Shown here: positions 48,647 through 59,664 of the stretch, piece by piece
Layout: every line of letters begins with the position of its first letter
Position numbering within the stretch: position 1 is the stretch's first letter
Source: Polynucleobacter sp. Latsch14-2
Lineage (GTDB): Bacteria; Pseudomonadota; Gammaproteobacteria; Burkholderiales; Burkholderiaceae
Reading direction: 5' to 3'
Length of the DNA: 64,000 nucleotides
Assembly (NCBI RefSeq): GCF_018881925.1
Contig: NZ_JACVPL010000007.1
Coordinates: 44,891 to 108,890, forward strand
Notes under the pieces: generated by a model
Seen by the model: only the letters and a program-made list of their open reading frames with translations
Told to the model about the DNA's origin: nothing
Database searches by the model: none
Made by a program: the position numbers and the translations under genes

Positions 48647-49420
48647 ATGACCTTGCACACTAGCTCTACTTTAGTTGTCCCCGAAGTAAGTGCTATCCCT
48701 CGCCATGTGGCAATCATCATGGATGGCAATGGACGCTGGGCAAGTAAGCGCCATATGCCGCGAGTAGCTGGGCATTCAGAGGGATTGGGCGCGGTTAGAA
48801 AAATCGTCCAAGAGTGCCGTCGTATTGGCGTCGAGTATTTGACTGTGTTTGCTTTTAGCTCAGAGAACTGGCGCCGCCCACCAGAGGAGGTGGGTTTTTT
48901 AATGAAGCTATTTCTCAAATCACTTAAGGGTGAAGTATCCCGTCTTGCTGAAAACGACATTGCTCTTCGCCTAATTGGTGATTTAAGTCGCTTTGATGTA
49001 GCCATTCAGGAGATGGTGCAGTTTTCTGAGGAGAAGACTGCCGACTGCAAGAGTTTAACTTTTACCATTGCGGCAAATTACGGCGGTCGCTGGGATATTT
49101 TGCAGGCGATGCGTCGCTGCTTAGATGCAAATCCAAACTTGAGATCCGAGCAGATTACCGAAGAGTTGCTGCAACCATACTTAGCCATGGCTTATGCTCC
49201 AGAACCGGATTTATTTATTCGAACCGGCGGAGAGCAGCGGGTTAGTAACTTTTTGTTGTGGCAGTTGGCGTATAGCGAACTCTACTTTACTGATGTATTG
49301 TGGCCTGATTTTGATGAAGCGCAATTACATAAAGCTTTTGAATGGTTTGGTCAGCGCGAACGTCGTTTTGGTCGCACAAGTGCTCAGCTTGCTTCGCAGG
49401 CAATGAGTGATGCAGTTTGA
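48647..49420 (+). CDS. uppS: Undecaprenyl-diphosphate synthase (cis-prenyltransferase)
   Basis: Elongates farnesyl diphosphate to C55 undecaprenyl diphosphate, the carrier lipid for peptidoglycan and O-antigen. The 257-residue protein has the signature [27 protein letters not shown], and the C-terminal [21 protein letters not shown]. It is 37 bp after frr and precedes cdsA. Confidence 0.96.
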   Translation: MTLHTSSTLVVPEVSAIPRHVAIIMDGNGRWASKRHMPRVAGHSEGLGAVRKIVQECRRIGVEYLTVFAFSSENWRRPPEEVGFLMKLFLKSLKGEVSRLAENDIALRLIGDLSRFDVAIQEMVQFSEEKTADCKSLTFTIAANYGGRWDILQAMRRCLDANPNLRSEQITEELLQPYLAMAYAPEPDLFIRTGGEQRVSNFLLWQLAYSELYFTDVLWPDFDEAQLHKAFEWFGQRERRFGRTSAQLASQAMSDAV

Positions 49421-49439
49421 TCAGACATCCGGTAACCCA

Positions 49440-50267
49440 ATGCTAAAAACCCGAATTTTTACCGCCCTCGTTCTTTTGGCGGTGCTGTTACCTATTTTAT
49501 TTTTACTCCCAGGAATTTACTTAAGCGGTTTTTTTCTTCTGGTAGTGTTGCTAGCTGCATGGGAGTGGAGCCGTTTGATTGCTCCTGGCTCACAACTTGG
49601 TGCCATCCTATATTCCACATTTTGCTTGCTTATCATCTTGGGTTTGCTGGCTCTGAATCGGTCCGAGTGGCAGTTTGCTTTACTCGCCATGGCTGTCCTG
49701 TTTTGGTTCTTCAATGCCCCTTTTATTTTGGCGAGAGGCTTAAATCTATCGCTTGATAAATGGCGTTACTTCTATTCTATTTTGGGATTTATTTTGCTGC
49801 CGGCAACCTGGTTTGCTTTGATTTTTTTGCGTGAGATTGGCCTAAGCTTTCTTTTGTCGACGATGGTCATGGTGTGGATTGCTGATATCGGCGCTTACTT
49901 TATGGGTAAAGCTTTTGGTAAGCATCGTTTGGCAGCACAAATTAGCCCTGGTAAATCTATTGAGGGCGCTTTAGGTGGTCTCTTGCTTTGTTATGTATAC
50001 GCAGTTGTATGTGTTTTTTATTTACCATTGGATGCCACATTATTTGGCTCTTGGGCAATGCGTTACGGCTGGTTGCCAATGCTGCTAATGGTGACAGTCT
50101 TAACAGCTTTTAGTATCTTTGGTGACTTATTCGAGTCTCAGCTAAAACGCTTGGCTGGTGTAAAAGACAGCAGTCACCTGTTGCCTGGTCATGGTGGTGT
50201 TTTGGACCGCGTCGATGCATTGCTGCCCGTCATGCCAATTGCTGCGTTGCTTGCGGGACTAGTCTAA
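49440..50267 (+). CDS. cdsA: Phosphatidate cytidylyltransferase
   Basis: Makes CDP-diacylglycerol for phospholipid synthesis at the inner membrane. About 275 residues with eight hydrophobic helices and the C-terminal family signature SQLKRLAGVKDSSHLLPGHGGVLDRVDAL. ATG 49440 gives the normal MLKTRIFTAL start; ATG 49407, overlapping uppS, would add 11 residues. The last base of its stop is the first of the dxr start. Confidence 0.95.
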   Translation: MLKTRIFTALVLLAVLLPILFLLPGIYLSGFFLLVVLLAAWEWSRLIAPGSQLGAILYSTFCLLIILGLLALNRSEWQFALLAMAVLFWFFNAPFILARGLNLSLDKWRYFYSILGFILLPATWFALIFLREIGLSFLLSTMVMVWIADIGAYFMGKAFGKHRLAAQISPGKSIEGALGGLLLCYVYAVVCVFYLPLDATLFGSWAMRYGWLPMLLMVTVLTAFSIFGDLFESQLKRLAGVKDSSHLLPGHGGVLDRVDALLPVMPIAALLAGLV

Positions 50268-51457
50268 TGTCATTGAGGCGGGTTGCGATTCTAGGTTCCA
50301 CAGGATCGATTGGCATCAATACGCTTGATGTCATTCGTGCGCATCCAGAGCGCTTTAAAGTCGTTGCGCTGACTGCTAACAAACAAATAGATCGTCTGGC
50401 GGAGCAATGCATAGAATTTAATCCGACTATTGCGGTTGTTGGTGATGCAGCTGGTGCCTCACGCCTGCGCACGGCTCTTCAGGAAAAAAGGATTGCTACA
50501 CAGGTGTTATGTGGCTCCGAATCCTTGGTAAGCGCTGTGACGCAATCAGATTGCGATACGGTCATGGCTGCTATTGTTGGCGCTGCTGGTTTAGTGCCCG
50601 CCTTGGCGGCAGCCAAATCGGGCAAGCGGGTATTGTTGGCAAATAAAGAAGCGCTAGTAATGTCTGGCGATTTATTTATGCAGGCAATGCAATCGGGCGG
50701 CGGCGAGTTGCTCCCAATCGATAGCGAACATAATGCAATCTTTCAGTGCCTTCCACAGCAATTTACTAAAGCACCCCACGATTACTTAGGTGTTGAAGAA
50801 TTATGGCTAACTGCTTCTGGCGGGCCATTTAGAGATACGGCAATGAGTGAACTTTCATCGATTACACCCGATCAAGCTTGCGCCCATCCGAATTGGGTGA
50901 TGGGTAGAAAGATCTCGGTCGATTCGGCAACGATGATGAATAAAGGGCTTGAGGTCATCGAAGCATTTTGGTTATTTGGGTTGCCACTAGAAAAAATTAA
51001 GGTACTTATTCATCCTCAGAGTGTTGTGCACTCGATGGTACTTTATCGCGACGGATCTGTGATCTCTCAAATGGGGCAGCCGGATATGAGAACGCCGATT
51101 GCTTATGGCTTAGCATGGCCGGAGCGGATCCATGCTGGGGTTGGTCCTTTGAATTTGACGCAACTAGCTGCACTGAGTTTTGCTGAGCCAGATCTAACAC
51201 GCTTCCCCTGTTTGGCTTTGGCCTTTTCAGCGGCGAATACCGGTGGGACAGCGCCCACGATCTTAAATGCTGCTAACGAAATTGCAGTGGCAGCATTTTT
51301 AGATGCAGGCTTGCCTTATTTGCGAATTCCAGAAGTGGTAGAAAAGACCCTTAATCACATCTCGTCGGTTTCAGCAAGCTCGCTTGAACTTATTCTCGAT
51401 GTTGATGCTAAAGCTCGTCACGTTGCCAGCAATATTATTCGTCAGATGAATCATTAG
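50267..51457 (+). CDS. dxr: 1-deoxy-D-xylulose 5-phosphate reductoisomerase
   Basis: Second enzyme of the MEP isoprenoid pathway, converting DXP to MEP with NADPH. The 396-residue protein has the NADPH-binding GSTGSIGINTLDVI at the N terminus, LLANKEALVMSG, the metal/substrate segment PIDSEHNAIFQC and WVMGRKISVDSATMMNKGLEVIEA. It overlaps cdsA by one base (TAATG). It supplies precursors used by UppS encoded two genes upstream. Confidence 0.97.
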   Translation: MSLRRVAILGSTGSIGINTLDVIRAHPERFKVVALTANKQIDRLAEQCIEFNPTIAVVGDAAGASRLRTALQEKRIATQVLCGSESLVSAVTQSDCDTVMAAIVGAAGLVPALAAAKSGKRVLLANKEALVMSGDLFMQAMQSGGGELLPIDSEHNAIFQCLPQQFTKAPHDYLGVEELWLTASGGPFRDTAMSELSSITPDQACAHPNWVMGRKISVDSATMMNKGLEVIEAFWLFGLPLEKIKVLIHPQSVVHSMVLYRDGSVISQMGQPDMRTPIAYGLAWPERIHAGVGPLNLTQLAALSFAEPDLTRFPCLALAFSAANTGGTAPTILNAANEIAVAAFLDAGLPYLRIPEVVEKTLNHISSVSASSLELILDVDAKARHVASNIIRQMNH

Positions 51458-51461
51458 TGGC

Positions 51462-52604
51462 ATGAATCCTCTGCAAACTCTGATTACATTAGCCGCCTTT
51501 TTGCTGACTCTCGGCGTACTAGTTAGTTTTCACGAGTTTGGCCATTTCTTAGTGGCTCGCCTTTGCGGGGTTCGTGTTCTGCGATTTGCTCTTGGGTTTG
51601 GCAAACCACTTTTTACTTACGTAGCGCGCAATCGAACAGAGTGGGTTGTGGCGACCATTCCATTGGGTGGGTACGTTAAGCTATTAGATGGGCGGGATAT
51701 TGAGCAGCGGATTTCAGAGTCGGAGCGGTTTGAAGCCTTCGATGCTAAACCGCTCTGGCAACGTTCATTGATTGTTGCTGCTGGACCATTAGCAAATTTT
51801 ATTTTGGCAGTGGCCTTATTTGCCATTATTTATATAAGCGGGGTAGCTCAATTGCCCGCACGCCTTGATGCCCCTCCTGAAACTTCCTTGGCAGCCGACC
51901 TCGGCGTGATTGCTGGTGATCAGGTGGTCGGCTGGAAGTCTATTCCCGATGGCTCTGAAAATGCCCTGAATGCCGAAGGTTTTGACGCGATTCCCAGTTG
52001 GAATATCCTGCGCTGGAAGTTGCTTGATGCTGTTACTGGGAGGGAGGGGTTTGTTTTGGAGTTACGCAACCCGTCAGGCGGCCATTCTTTTAAGGTCTTT
52101 AAAGGTGTTGATTTGCCTCAAATCAGCCCTGAATCAGACCCTTTTATGGCCTTGGGGGTGCGCCCTCTGCCAAGTCCTCAAAGTGAGTGGCTAAAGCTTC
52201 AGCTGGGGCCTTTGGACGCCCTTGTTTATGCATCTGAGCGAGTCTGGTTGATTACCAAAGTCTCTACCCGCCTGATGTTGGGTTTATTCACCGGAAATAC
52301 CTCCCTGAAACAGTTGGGCGGCCCTTTAAGTATTGCTGATATGGCGGGCAAGTCTGCGCAGATTGGCTGGCAGCCGTTTTTAGCCTTTTTAGCACTTATG
52401 AGTATTAGTATCGGCCTGCTCAATCTAGTGCCGTTACCGATGTTAGATGGGGGTCAGCTCCTGTATGATGCATGGGAGTTGGTTGCCGGTAAGCGAATTT
52501 CGGTTTCAATGCAAGAGCAGCTCCAAAAAGTGGGCTTTTTCTTGTTGATTTCACTTTCTCTGCTGGCCTTGTTTAATGATTTACAACGCTATCTTTCGCC
52601 TTGA
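51462..52604 (+). CDS. rseP: Site-2 intramembrane zinc metalloprotease RseP
   Basis: Membrane protease of the envelope stress pathway, cleaving anti-sigma factor and signal-peptide remnants. The 380 residues carry the zinc motif HEFGHFLVARLCGV in the first helix, a periplasmic PDZ region, and the third metal ligand in NLVPLPMLDGGQLLYDAWE. It follows dxr by 4 bp and overlaps the bamA start. Confidence 0.95.
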   Translation: MNPLQTLITLAAFLLTLGVLVSFHEFGHFLVARLCGVRVLRFALGFGKPLFTYVARNRTEWVVATIPLGGYVKLLDGRDIEQRISESERFEAFDAKPLWQRSLIVAAGPLANFILAVALFAIIYISGVAQLPARLDAPPETSLAADLGVIAGDQVVGWKSIPDGSENALNAEGFDAIPSWNILRWKLLDAVTGREGFVLELRNPSGGHSFKVFKGVDLPQISPESDPFMALGVRPLPSPQSEWLKLQLGPLDALVYASERVWLITKVSTRLMLGLFTGNTSLKQLGGPLSIADMAGKSAQIGWQPFLAFLALMSISIGLLNLVPLPMLDGGQLLYDAWELVAGKRISVSMQEQLQKVGFFLLISLSLLALFNDLQRYLSP

Positions 52605-54949
52605 ATTTTTTGACCTCAATACCTCGCCTTTTTGTTCGATTTCTTGCGCAAGTGATCCTGATTGCTGCCGCTGGATTTTTTGTAAACGCACATGCGGCTG
52701 ATTCTTTCGTTATTAAAGATATTCGCATTGAAGGCTTGCAGCGGGTAGAGCCTGGAACTGTATTTAGTTATTTACCTGTTCAGGTAGGCGATACATTTAC
52801 AGAAGAGAAGGGTGCTGAAGCAATTAAAGCTTTGTATGGCACTGGCTTTTTTAGAGATGTACAAATTCAAGCTCAAGGGGATGTCTTAATTGTGATCGTC
52901 GATGAGCGACCAACCATTTCGCGTATCGAGTTCACGGGGATGAAAGAGTTTGATCAGGAGATTGTGCGTAAATCCCTGAAGGCGGTTGGGGTTGCAGAAG
53001 CCCGCTTTTACGATAAAGCGTTGATCGATAAGGCCGAACAAGAGTTAAAGCGTCAATATATTGGTAAGGGTATGTATGCCGCCGAGGTTGTGGCAACCGT
53101 CACCCCGGTAGAGCGTAATCAGGTTGCGATTTACTTCAACATTGATGAGGGTCCTGTTGCCAAAATCCAAGAAATTAATTTCATTGGAAATAAGGAATTT
53201 AGTGAAAGCACTTTGCTAGGCGAGATGCAGCTCAAAACGGGTGGCTGGTTATCTTGGTATAGCAAAGACAATTTGTACTCCAAGCAAAAGTTAACGGCCG
53301 ATCTTGAGACCATTCGATCTTATTACCTCAATCGCGGTTATTTAGAGTTTGTTATTGAATCGACTCAGGTATCTATCACGCCTGATAAAAAAGGGATTTA
53401 TCTCACAATTAGTATTCGTGAAGGACAGAAATTTACCGTTAAAAATGTTCGTCTAGCTGGTGAGTTACTGGGCAAGGAAGCTGAGTTAATGCAGTTGATT
53501 ACTCTCAAGCCTGGCGATACTTTTTCCTCGGCAGAGTTGACGAAGAGTACCAAGGCTATTGCTGAGATCTTAGGTTCCTATGGTTATGCATTTGCCACCA
53601 TTAATCCGCAGCCTGATATTCGTCGTGAATTAAGTGAGGTTGACTTAACCTTGGTGGTTGATCCAGGTCGTCGAGTGTATGTTCGTCAGGTTGCTATTAG
53701 TGGCAATGCTAAAACGCGCGATATGGTGATTCGTCGCGAGATGCGTCAGTTTGAGAGCTCTTGGTTCGATAGCGACAAGATTGAGCTGTCTAAAAAACGT
53801 CTGGGTCGATTGGGTTACTTTACTGAAACCGACGTTACAACTCAAGATGTCCCAGGGTCGCCAGACCAGGTGGATGTTAACGTTGCTGTAAAAGAAAAGC
53901 CCACTGGGGCAGTGACGATTGGCGCTGGCTTTTCCTCGACCGAGAAGGTAATTCTCTCTGCCGGTATTAATCAGGATAATGCCTTTGGTACCGGTACTGC
54001 GATTGGTTTAAATGCCTCGCTCGGTAAGATCAATCAAAACTTAACCCTGTCTCAGTACGACCCTTACTTCACTGAGGATGGCATCAGTCGTTACACTGAT
54101 TTGTACTACCGTTCATCCAAGCCTTTGTACTATGTTGGCGACCCTGATTACCAAATTAAGTCTGTTGGCTCGAACATAAAATTTGGTGTTCCCTATACCG
54201 AGGTTGACCGGGTTTTCTTTGGATCAGGTATTGAAGCTTTTAGGATATCGACAACTGCAAATACCCCAACGCCATACCTCAACTATGCGCAAAATTACGG
54301 TATCGCAGCGCCTGGTTACCCTGCAACATTAACTACCTACAACGTTCCCTTGACGGTAGGGTGGTCACGCGATGGCCGAGATAGTTCTTTGATTCCATCT
54401 GACGGTTCTTTGCAGCAACTTTCCGGAGAGGTTGGGACCCCGGTTGGAAATATGACTTTTTACCGTTTGTATGGGCAGTACCAAAAGTACCATTCATTCT
54501 CCAAGGGTAATATCCTGTCATTCAATGGCGAGCTGGGTTATGGCGAGGCATATGGCAGCAATCCTTTCCCAATCACTAAAAACTACTATGTAGGTGGTAT
54601 CGGTTCTGTGCGTGGATATGCGCCAGGCTCATTGGGCCCCCAATACTTCAATACCAATACAGGCACTTATCAGCCAACTGGCGGGCAATCCAAAATTGTG
54701 ACCAACGTCGAATACACCTTCCCCGTGCCGGGTTCCGGGGTTGATAAAACCTTGCGTCTTTTCACTTTTGTGGATGGCGGTAATGCGTTTGGCACGAATA
54801 TCAACCTAGTTTTGAAGTATTCCTACGGCTTGGGTTTATCATGGATATCACCACTGGGTCCGCTAAAATTCAGCTACGGTATACCGGTCAAGTCTCAGCC
54901 AACGGATAATATCCAGCGTTTGCAGTTCCAGGTAGGTACGGCGTTTTAA
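52601..54949 (+). CDS. bamA: Outer membrane assembly factor BamA
   Basis: Omp85 insertase for beta-barrel proteins. The 782-residue precursor has a signal peptide (FLAQVILIAAAGFFVNAHAA), five POTRA domains (FVIKDIRIEGLQRVEPGTVF begins the first) and a C-terminal 16-strand barrel. The barrel contains the lid-loop VRGY motif in GGIGSVRGYAPGSLGP, and the chain ends in a terminal Phe (QFQVGTAF). A TTG start overlaps the rseP stop by 4 bp. skp follows. Confidence 0.96.
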   Translation: MNFLTSIPRLFVRFLAQVILIAAAGFFVNAHAADSFVIKDIRIEGLQRVEPGTVFSYLPVQVGDTFTEEKGAEAIKALYGTGFFRDVQIQAQGDVLIVIVDERPTISRIEFTGMKEFDQEIVRKSLKAVGVAEARFYDKALIDKAEQELKRQYIGKGMYAAEVVATVTPVERNQVAIYFNIDEGPVAKIQEINFIGNKEFSESTLLGEMQLKTGGWLSWYSKDNLYSKQKLTADLETIRSYYLNRGYLEFVIESTQVSITPDKKGIYLTISIREGQKFTVKNVRLAGELLGKEAELMQLITLKPGDTFSSAELTKSTKAIAEILGSYGYAFATINPQPDIRRELSEVDLTLVVDPGRRVYVRQVAISGNAKTRDMVIRREMRQFESSWFDSDKIELSKKRLGRLGYFTETDVTTQDVPGSPDQVDVNVAVKEKPTGAVTIGAGFSSTEKVILSAGINQDNAFGTGTAIGLNASLGKINQNLTLSQYDPYFTEDGISRYTDLYYRSSKPLYYVGDPDYQIKSVGSNIKFGVPYTEVDRVFFGSGIEAFRISTTANTPTPYLNYAQNYGIAAPGYPATLTTYNVPLTVGWSRDGRDSSLIPSDGSLQQLSGEVGTPVGNMTFYRLYGQYQKYHSFSKGNILSFNGELGYGEAYGSNPFPITKNYYVGGIGSVRGYAPGSLGPQYFNTNTGTYQPTGGQSKIVTNVEYTFPVPGSGVDKTLRLFTFVDGGNAFGTNINLVLKYSYGLGLSWISPLGPLKFSYGIPVKSQPTDNIQRLQFQVGTAF

Positions 54950-54967
54950 TTGTTTAAGGAAAGTTTT

Positions 54968-55495
54968 ATGAAGCTTTGTTTCTCTTCTAAATGGGTTCAA
55001 TTGGGCATCGTTGCTTGCGCATCAGCCATCTCTTTACCTCAGGTGTTTGCCCAAGATACTGGCACACGTGTTGCTGTTGTGAATTCTGAAAAAGTCTTTA
55101 ATGAATCTAACCTTGCCAAGGCAATGCAAACACGCTTGCAAAATGAATTCACAAAGCGCCAAAATGATTTGCGTGACAGCGCACAAAAAATTAAGTCTGC
55201 CGCTGAAAAGTTAGACCGTGATGGTGCGGTTATGAATGAGGCTGAACGCATTCGTCGTCAACGCGAGTTAGCCGACCAAGATCGCGAATTACAGCGTAAG
55301 CAACGTGAATTTACTGAAGACTTAAATCAGCGCACATTTGAAGAGCGTGCCAAGATTGCTGAGAAGGCAAATTCCGTGCTGAAACAAATCGCTGAACAAA
55401 GAAAGATTGATGTCATTGTTCAAGAAGCTGCTTATGTTAGCCCTAAAGCTGACGTAACGGACGATGTCATCAAGGCCCTCAATAGTCTTAAGTAA
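54968..55495 (+). CDS. skp: Periplasmic chaperone Skp/OmpH
   Basis: Holdase that carries unfolded outer-membrane proteins to BamA. About 175 residues: a signal peptide ending LPQVFAQD, a short strand [14 protein letters not shown], and a long charged coiled-coil hairpin ([18 protein letters not shown]...[19 protein letters not shown]) typical of Skp tentacles. ATG 54968 is used, with TTTAAGGAAAG upstream; a TTG at 54950 would add six residues. Confidence 0.94.
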   Translation: MKLCFSSKWVQLGIVACASAISLPQVFAQDTGTRVAVVNSEKVFNESNLAKAMQTRLQNEFTKRQNDLRDSAQKIKSAAEKLDRDGAVMNEAERIRRQRELADQDRELQRKQREFTEDLNQRTFEERAKIAEKANSVLKQIAEQRKIDVIVQEAAYVSPKADVTDDVIKALNSLK

Positions 55496-55500
55496 GTTCT

Positions 55501-56553
55501 ATGCCCACCGCCATCGAGCTGGCCGAACAGTTTCAAGTAAGCTTGGTGGGGGGTAGCTCCCACGCGTTTCTTGGCCTCGCTCCTTTGGAGCGAGCGCAGT
55601 CAAATCAAATTTCATTCCTTTCAAACCCGTTGTATCGCCAACAGGCAAGCGACAGCGATGCAGGCGCACTCATCGTAAGTAAAGCAGATTTAGAGTTTTT
55701 GCAAGCCCATCCCGGCAAAAATTCTGCACAGCGAGCATATTTTGTTTCTCATAATCCCTATGCAACTTTTGCAAGGATGGCGCAGCACTTTGCTAAAACA
55801 AGTGCCCCAACTTATGCTCCTGGAATACATCCTAGTGCTGTCATAGATTCAACAGCAGTCATTCCCGCTTCTTGCCACATTGGACCGTTTGTACAAATTG
55901 GAGCTGGCGTCCAGTTAGGTGAGCGTGTGGTTGTTTTGGGTAATACTGTTATCGGCAGAGATAGTCTGATTGGTGAAGATACCTTGCTTTATCCATCCAT
56001 TTCTATTTATTACGCGACCAAAATTGGTAAGCGTTGCATTATCCATAGCGGTGCAGTGATTGGTGCGGATGGCTTTGGTTTTGCCCCTGATTTTTCTGCT
56101 GCTGGCGGTGAGTGGGTTAAGATTCCGCAAACTGGCAGGGTAGTGATCGGTAATGATGTAGAAATCGGAGCATCGACAACCATTGACCGTGGCGCCTTGA
56201 GTGACACTGAAGTTGGTTCAGGAACGAAGATTGATAATCAGGTACAAATTGCCCACAATGTTGTGATTGGTCAGTGCTGCGTAGTTGCTGGCTGCGCGGC
56301 TATCTCAGGCAGCACTAAGATTGGTAACTTCTGCATTATTGGCGGGGCGGCTAATTTTGCTGGTCACCTTACTATTGCCGACCGAACAACAGTTTCTGGT
56401 AATACCTCGATTATTCGCTCTATTACTGAGCCGGGACAGCATTTCACGGGTGTGTACCCATCGATGTTGCATGGCGCTTGGGAGAAAAACGCAGCCATCT
56501 TGCGTGGCCTAGATAAAATACGGCAACGCTTACGTTTGCTAGATAAGAAGTAA
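55501..56553 (+). CDS. lpxD: UDP-3-O-acylglucosamine N-acyltransferase
   Basis: Third acylation step of lipid A synthesis. The 350-residue protein has an N-terminal uridine-binding domain ([20 protein letters not shown]), a left-handed beta-helix of hexapeptides ([21 protein letters not shown]), the catalytic His in [16 protein letters not shown] and a C-terminal helical bundle. It lies 5 bp after skp and precedes fabZ-lpxA-lpxB. Confidence 0.97.
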   Translation: MPTAIELAEQFQVSLVGGSSHAFLGLAPLERAQSNQISFLSNPLYRQQASDSDAGALIVSKADLEFLQAHPGKNSAQRAYFVSHNPYATFARMAQHFAKTSAPTYAPGIHPSAVIDSTAVIPASCHIGPFVQIGAGVQLGERVVVLGNTVIGRDSLIGEDTLLYPSISIYYATKIGKRCIIHSGAVIGADGFGFAPDFSAAGGEWVKIPQTGRVVIGNDVEIGASTTIDRGALSDTEVGSGTKIDNQVQIAHNVVIGQCCVVAGCAAISGSTKIGNFCIIGGAANFAGHLTIADRTTVSGNTSIIRSITEPGQHFTGVYPSMLHGAWEKNAAILRGLDKIRQRLRLLDKK

Positions 56554-56612
56554 GTAATGGGTCTTAGACTCTTAATCAACCAGTTTATTAAATATTTTTT
56601 GCGGATCATCTT

Positions 56613-57062
56613 ATGAGTACAAATATAGCTATTGATATCAATCAGATCATGAAGTTGTTGCCGCACCGTTATCCATTCTTGTTGGTTGATCGAGTGCTGG
56701 AATTTACTCCGAGACAAAGTATTACTGCGATTAAGAATGTCACGATTAATGAGCCGTTCTTTCAGGGGCACTTTCCAGATTTTCCAGTGATGCCCGGCGT
56801 CTTAATTATCGAAGCACTTGCACAAACCGCTGCTTTGCTAACCTTTACAGAATCAAAGGCAGATGATGCCGTTTATTACTTTGCAGGTATTGATGGCGCA
56901 CGCTTTAAAAAGCCAGTACTTCCCGGGGATCAGTTGGTTATGGTTGCAACTTATCAGCGTGAAAAAGCAGGTATTTATAAGTTTCATGTAAAAGCAACGG
57001 TAGATGGTGAACTGGCTGCTGAAGCGGATATTACCTGTGCCGTGCGCTCGAAAGGCAACTAA
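56613..57062 (+). CDS. fabZ: 3-hydroxyacyl-ACP dehydratase FabZ
   Basis: Hot-dog-fold dehydratase of fatty-acid elongation, competing with LpxA/LpxD for hydroxyacyl-ACP. The 149-residue protein has [20 protein letters not shown] and the catalytic His/Glu region [23 protein letters not shown]. The stop overlaps the lpxA start by one base. Confidence 0.97.
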   Translation: MSTNIAIDINQIMKLLPHRYPFLLVDRVLEFTPRQSITAIKNVTINEPFFQGHFPDFPVMPGVLIIEALAQTAALLTFTESKADDAVYYFAGIDGARFKKPVLPGDQLVMVATYQREKAGIYKFHVKATVDGELAAEADITCAVRSKGN

Positions 57063-57859
57063 TGACTTTGATTCATGCATCCGCTGTAGTTGATAGCAAG
57101 GCAGAGTTGGCTAGCGATGTTATGGTCGGACCTTATTCTGTGATTGGCCCAAACGTCAAGATAGGGGCGGGCACTAAGATAGGGTCACACTCAGTGATCG
57201 AGGGTCACACAACTATCGGCAAGGAAAATACCTTTGCCCACTTTGCCGCAATTGGTGGCCCACCTCAGGATATGAAGTATCGCGGTGAGCCTACACAACT
57301 TATTATTGGCGATCGTAATACTGTCCGCGAGTTCACCACAATTCATACTGGCACAACTCAAGATGAGGGCATTACTCGGCTTGGTAACGATAACTGGATC
57401 ATGGCTTATGTGCATATTGCCCATGATTGCCAAATTGGTAGCAACACTATTTTTGCAAGTAACGCGCAGATTGCTGGGCATGTTCGCGTGGATGATTGGG
57501 CAATTATGGGGGGCATGTCTGGTGTGCATCAATTTGTTCGGGTTGGTCAGCACGCCATGCTCGGTGGCGCTTCAGCTTTAGTGCAGGATGTTCCACCATT
57601 TGTGATGGCTGCGGGTGATAAAGCGTCCCCACACGGCATTAATGTGGAGGGCTTAAAGCGTCGGGGTTTTTCCAATGAGACTATTACCGCCTTGCGTCAA
57701 GCCTATAAAGTCCTTTACAAAGATAGCTTAAGTTTTGAAGAGGCAAAGGTGGAAATTCAGAAAATGGCTGCTGCTAGCGGATCTGACCTAGCTACCGCAT
57801 CAAAATTGCAAGAGTTTCATGACTTTATCGCCGCCTCAACTCGCGGCATTATTCGATAA
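57062..57859 (+). CDS. lpxA: UDP-N-acetylglucosamine acyltransferase LpxA
   Basis: First enzyme of lipid A synthesis. The 265 residues form a hexapeptide beta-helix ([25 protein letters not shown]) with the catalytic His segment [12 protein letters not shown] and [24 protein letters not shown], followed by the C-terminal helices ([13 protein letters not shown]). Translationally coupled to fabZ. Confidence 0.97.
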   Translation: MTLIHASAVVDSKAELASDVMVGPYSVIGPNVKIGAGTKIGSHSVIEGHTTIGKENTFAHFAAIGGPPQDMKYRGEPTQLIIGDRNTVREFTTIHTGTTQDEGITRLGNDNWIMAYVHIAHDCQIGSNTIFASNAQIAGHVRVDDWAIMGGMSGVHQFVRVGQHAMLGGASALVQDVPPFVMAAGDKASPHGINVEGLKRRGFSNETITALRQAYKVLYKDSLSFEEAKVEIQKMAAASGSDLATASKLQEFHDFIAASTRGIIR

Positions 57860-57871
57860 CGATAGGTCACC

Positions 57872-59074
57872 TTGCCTAAATTAGCCTGCGTAGCTGGTGA
57901 ACCTTCTGGCGATTTGCTGGCTGCCCCTGTATTAAGTGCCTTAAACCAAATCCCAGATATGTCTGGTTTAGAGGTATATGGCATTGGGGGTCCCCTAATG
58001 CAAGCGGAGGGGATGCGCTCTGCTTGGCCAATGGAAACCCTAAGCGTGCGTGGCTACGTTGAGGCTATTAAGCAGCTTCCAATGATTCTGAAGCTTCGTA
58101 AAGAGCTCATTGAGCATCTCCTCAATGAGGGTCGCCCAGATGTGTATTTGGGTATTGATGCGCCTGACTTTAATTTGGGGGTTGAACTCCAACTTCGCAA
58201 GGCAGGCATTCCGACCCTGCACTTGGTTTCACCTTCTATTTGGGCGTGGCGCGCAGGTCGGATCAAAAAAATTGCTCAGGCTGTTGAGCGCATGCTGTGC
58301 ATTTTTCCATTCGAAACGGAAATCTATGATCGTGCTGGGGTTGCGGCTACCTATGTGGGTCATCCACTGGCAAGTGATATTCCTGCGGAGCCTAATTCTG
58401 CCAGTGCCAGAGAACGCATTGCTCGGACTCTAAAGATTGCTCCCTCTGATTTAGGTGGAAAGGTGATTGCAGTTTTGCCGGGAAGTCGAAGCTCAGAGAT
58501 TGAGCACATTGCCCCAATCTTTTTTGACACTATCAAACTCTTAGCTGGGCGATTACGCGGAGAAAAATTGCAGTTTTTAATTCCGATTGCTGCGCCTCAT
58601 TTACGTAAACCTCTTGAGCAGCTGTTAGAGCAAACGCATGAGCAGCAACCCGATATTCAGATTCACTTAATGGATGGCCAAGCTGATGTTGTTCTTGAAG
58701 CGGCTGATGTTGTCTTGATTGCAAGTGGCACCGCTACCTTGCAAGCAGCGCTTTGGAAAAAACCCATGGTAATTTCTTACAAGGTACCTTGGTTAACAGC
58801 GCAAATTATGAAGCGTCAAGGCTACTTACCTTATGTTGGTTTACCTAATATTTTGTCCGGGGAGTTTGTTGTGCCTGAGCTACTGCAGGATGAAGCTACC
58901 CCAGAAAAGCTGGCCAATGCGGTGTTAGATTGGCTTAACAGCCCAGTTAAGGTGAGCGAGCTCAAAGCGCGCTTTGCAAAAATGCATGAAACCTTGCGCC
59001 GCCCAACGGGCTTGCTAGTTGCTCAGGCAGTGGCCCAGACCATTCATGACCATCAATATCATCGCAACGCATGA
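57872..59074 (+). CDS. lpxB: Lipid-A-disaccharide synthase LpxB
   Basis: GT19 glycosyltransferase joining lipid X and UDP-diacylglucosamine. The 400-residue protein starts at TTG ([20 protein letters not shown]) and contains the family segments [48 protein letters not shown] and [21 protein letters not shown]. It lies 12 bp after lpxA and overlaps rnhB by 4 bp (ATGA). Confidence 0.96.
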   Translation: MPKLACVAGEPSGDLLAAPVLSALNQIPDMSGLEVYGIGGPLMQAEGMRSAWPMETLSVRGYVEAIKQLPMILKLRKELIEHLLNEGRPDVYLGIDAPDFNLGVELQLRKAGIPTLHLVSPSIWAWRAGRIKKIAQAVERMLCIFPFETEIYDRAGVAATYVGHPLASDIPAEPNSASARERIARTLKIAPSDLGGKVIAVLPGSRSSEIEHIAPIFFDTIKLLAGRLRGEKLQFLIPIAAPHLRKPLEQLLEQTHEQQPDIQIHLMDGQADVVLEAADVVLIASGTATLQAALWKKPMVISYKVPWLTAQIMKRQGYLPYVGLPNILSGEFVVPELLQDEATPEKLANAVLDWLNSPVKVSELKARFAKMHETLRRPTGLLVAQAVAQTIHDHQYHRNA

Positions 59075-59664
59075 GTGCCATTTGGATTTGTGGTGTAGAT
59101 GAGGCTGGCCGAGGTCCCCTGGTTGGTGCTGTGGTTGCTGGTGCGGTAGTGCTAGATCCAAGCAATCCGATTGAAGGTTTAAAAGATTCAAAGAGGCTTA
59201 CTCCAGCAAGAAGAGAGTATTTATTTGAGCAAATCATGCTTAAAGCAAAAGCCTGGGGTATTGGTGAAGCTAGCCCTGCGGAAATAGATCAGATCAATAT
59301 ACTGCAGGCAACAATGCTGGCAATGCAACGTGCGGTTGAGGATTTGACGGTTAGATTGGGTGTATGGCCTGATAAAGCACTCATTGATGGTAATCGTTGC
59401 CCTGATTTGCCGATTCCGATGGAGGCGATCGTCAAAGGTGATGCAAAGGAGCCGGCTATCTCAGCGGCATCTATTTTGGCAAAAGTCACGCGTGACCGGC
59501 AAATGGCAATCTTGCACGAGCGTTTTCCGCAGTATGGTTTTGCTCAACATATGGGTTATCCAACTGCCACTCATTTTGCCGCCCTAAAAGAATTTGGTGT
59601 TTGTGAAGAGCATCGCCGTAGTTTTTCTCCGGTGCGAAATGTTTTAGAGACAATGGCAAGATAA
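59071..59664 (+). CDS. rnhB: Ribonuclease HII
   Basis: Removes ribonucleotides from DNA-RNA hybrids. The 197-residue protein has the active-site start [43 protein letters not shown] and [20 protein letters not shown]. Its start overlaps lpxB and its stop abuts the start of the methyltransferase gene. Confidence 0.97.
   Translation: MSAIWICGVDEAGRGPLVGAVVAGAVVLDPSNPIEGLKDSKRLTPARREYLFEQIMLKAKAWGIGEASPAEIDQINILQATMLAMQRAVEDLTVRLGVWPDKALIDGNRCPDLPIPMEAIVKGDAKEPAISAASILAKVTRDRQMAILHERFPQYGFAQHMGYPTATHFAALKEFGVCEEHRRSFSPVRNVLETMAR

Noticed and set aside
56364..56771. 135-codon minus-strand frame across lpxD-fabZ
   Set aside because: It overlaps two clear genes in the conserved lpx cluster; a chance frame.
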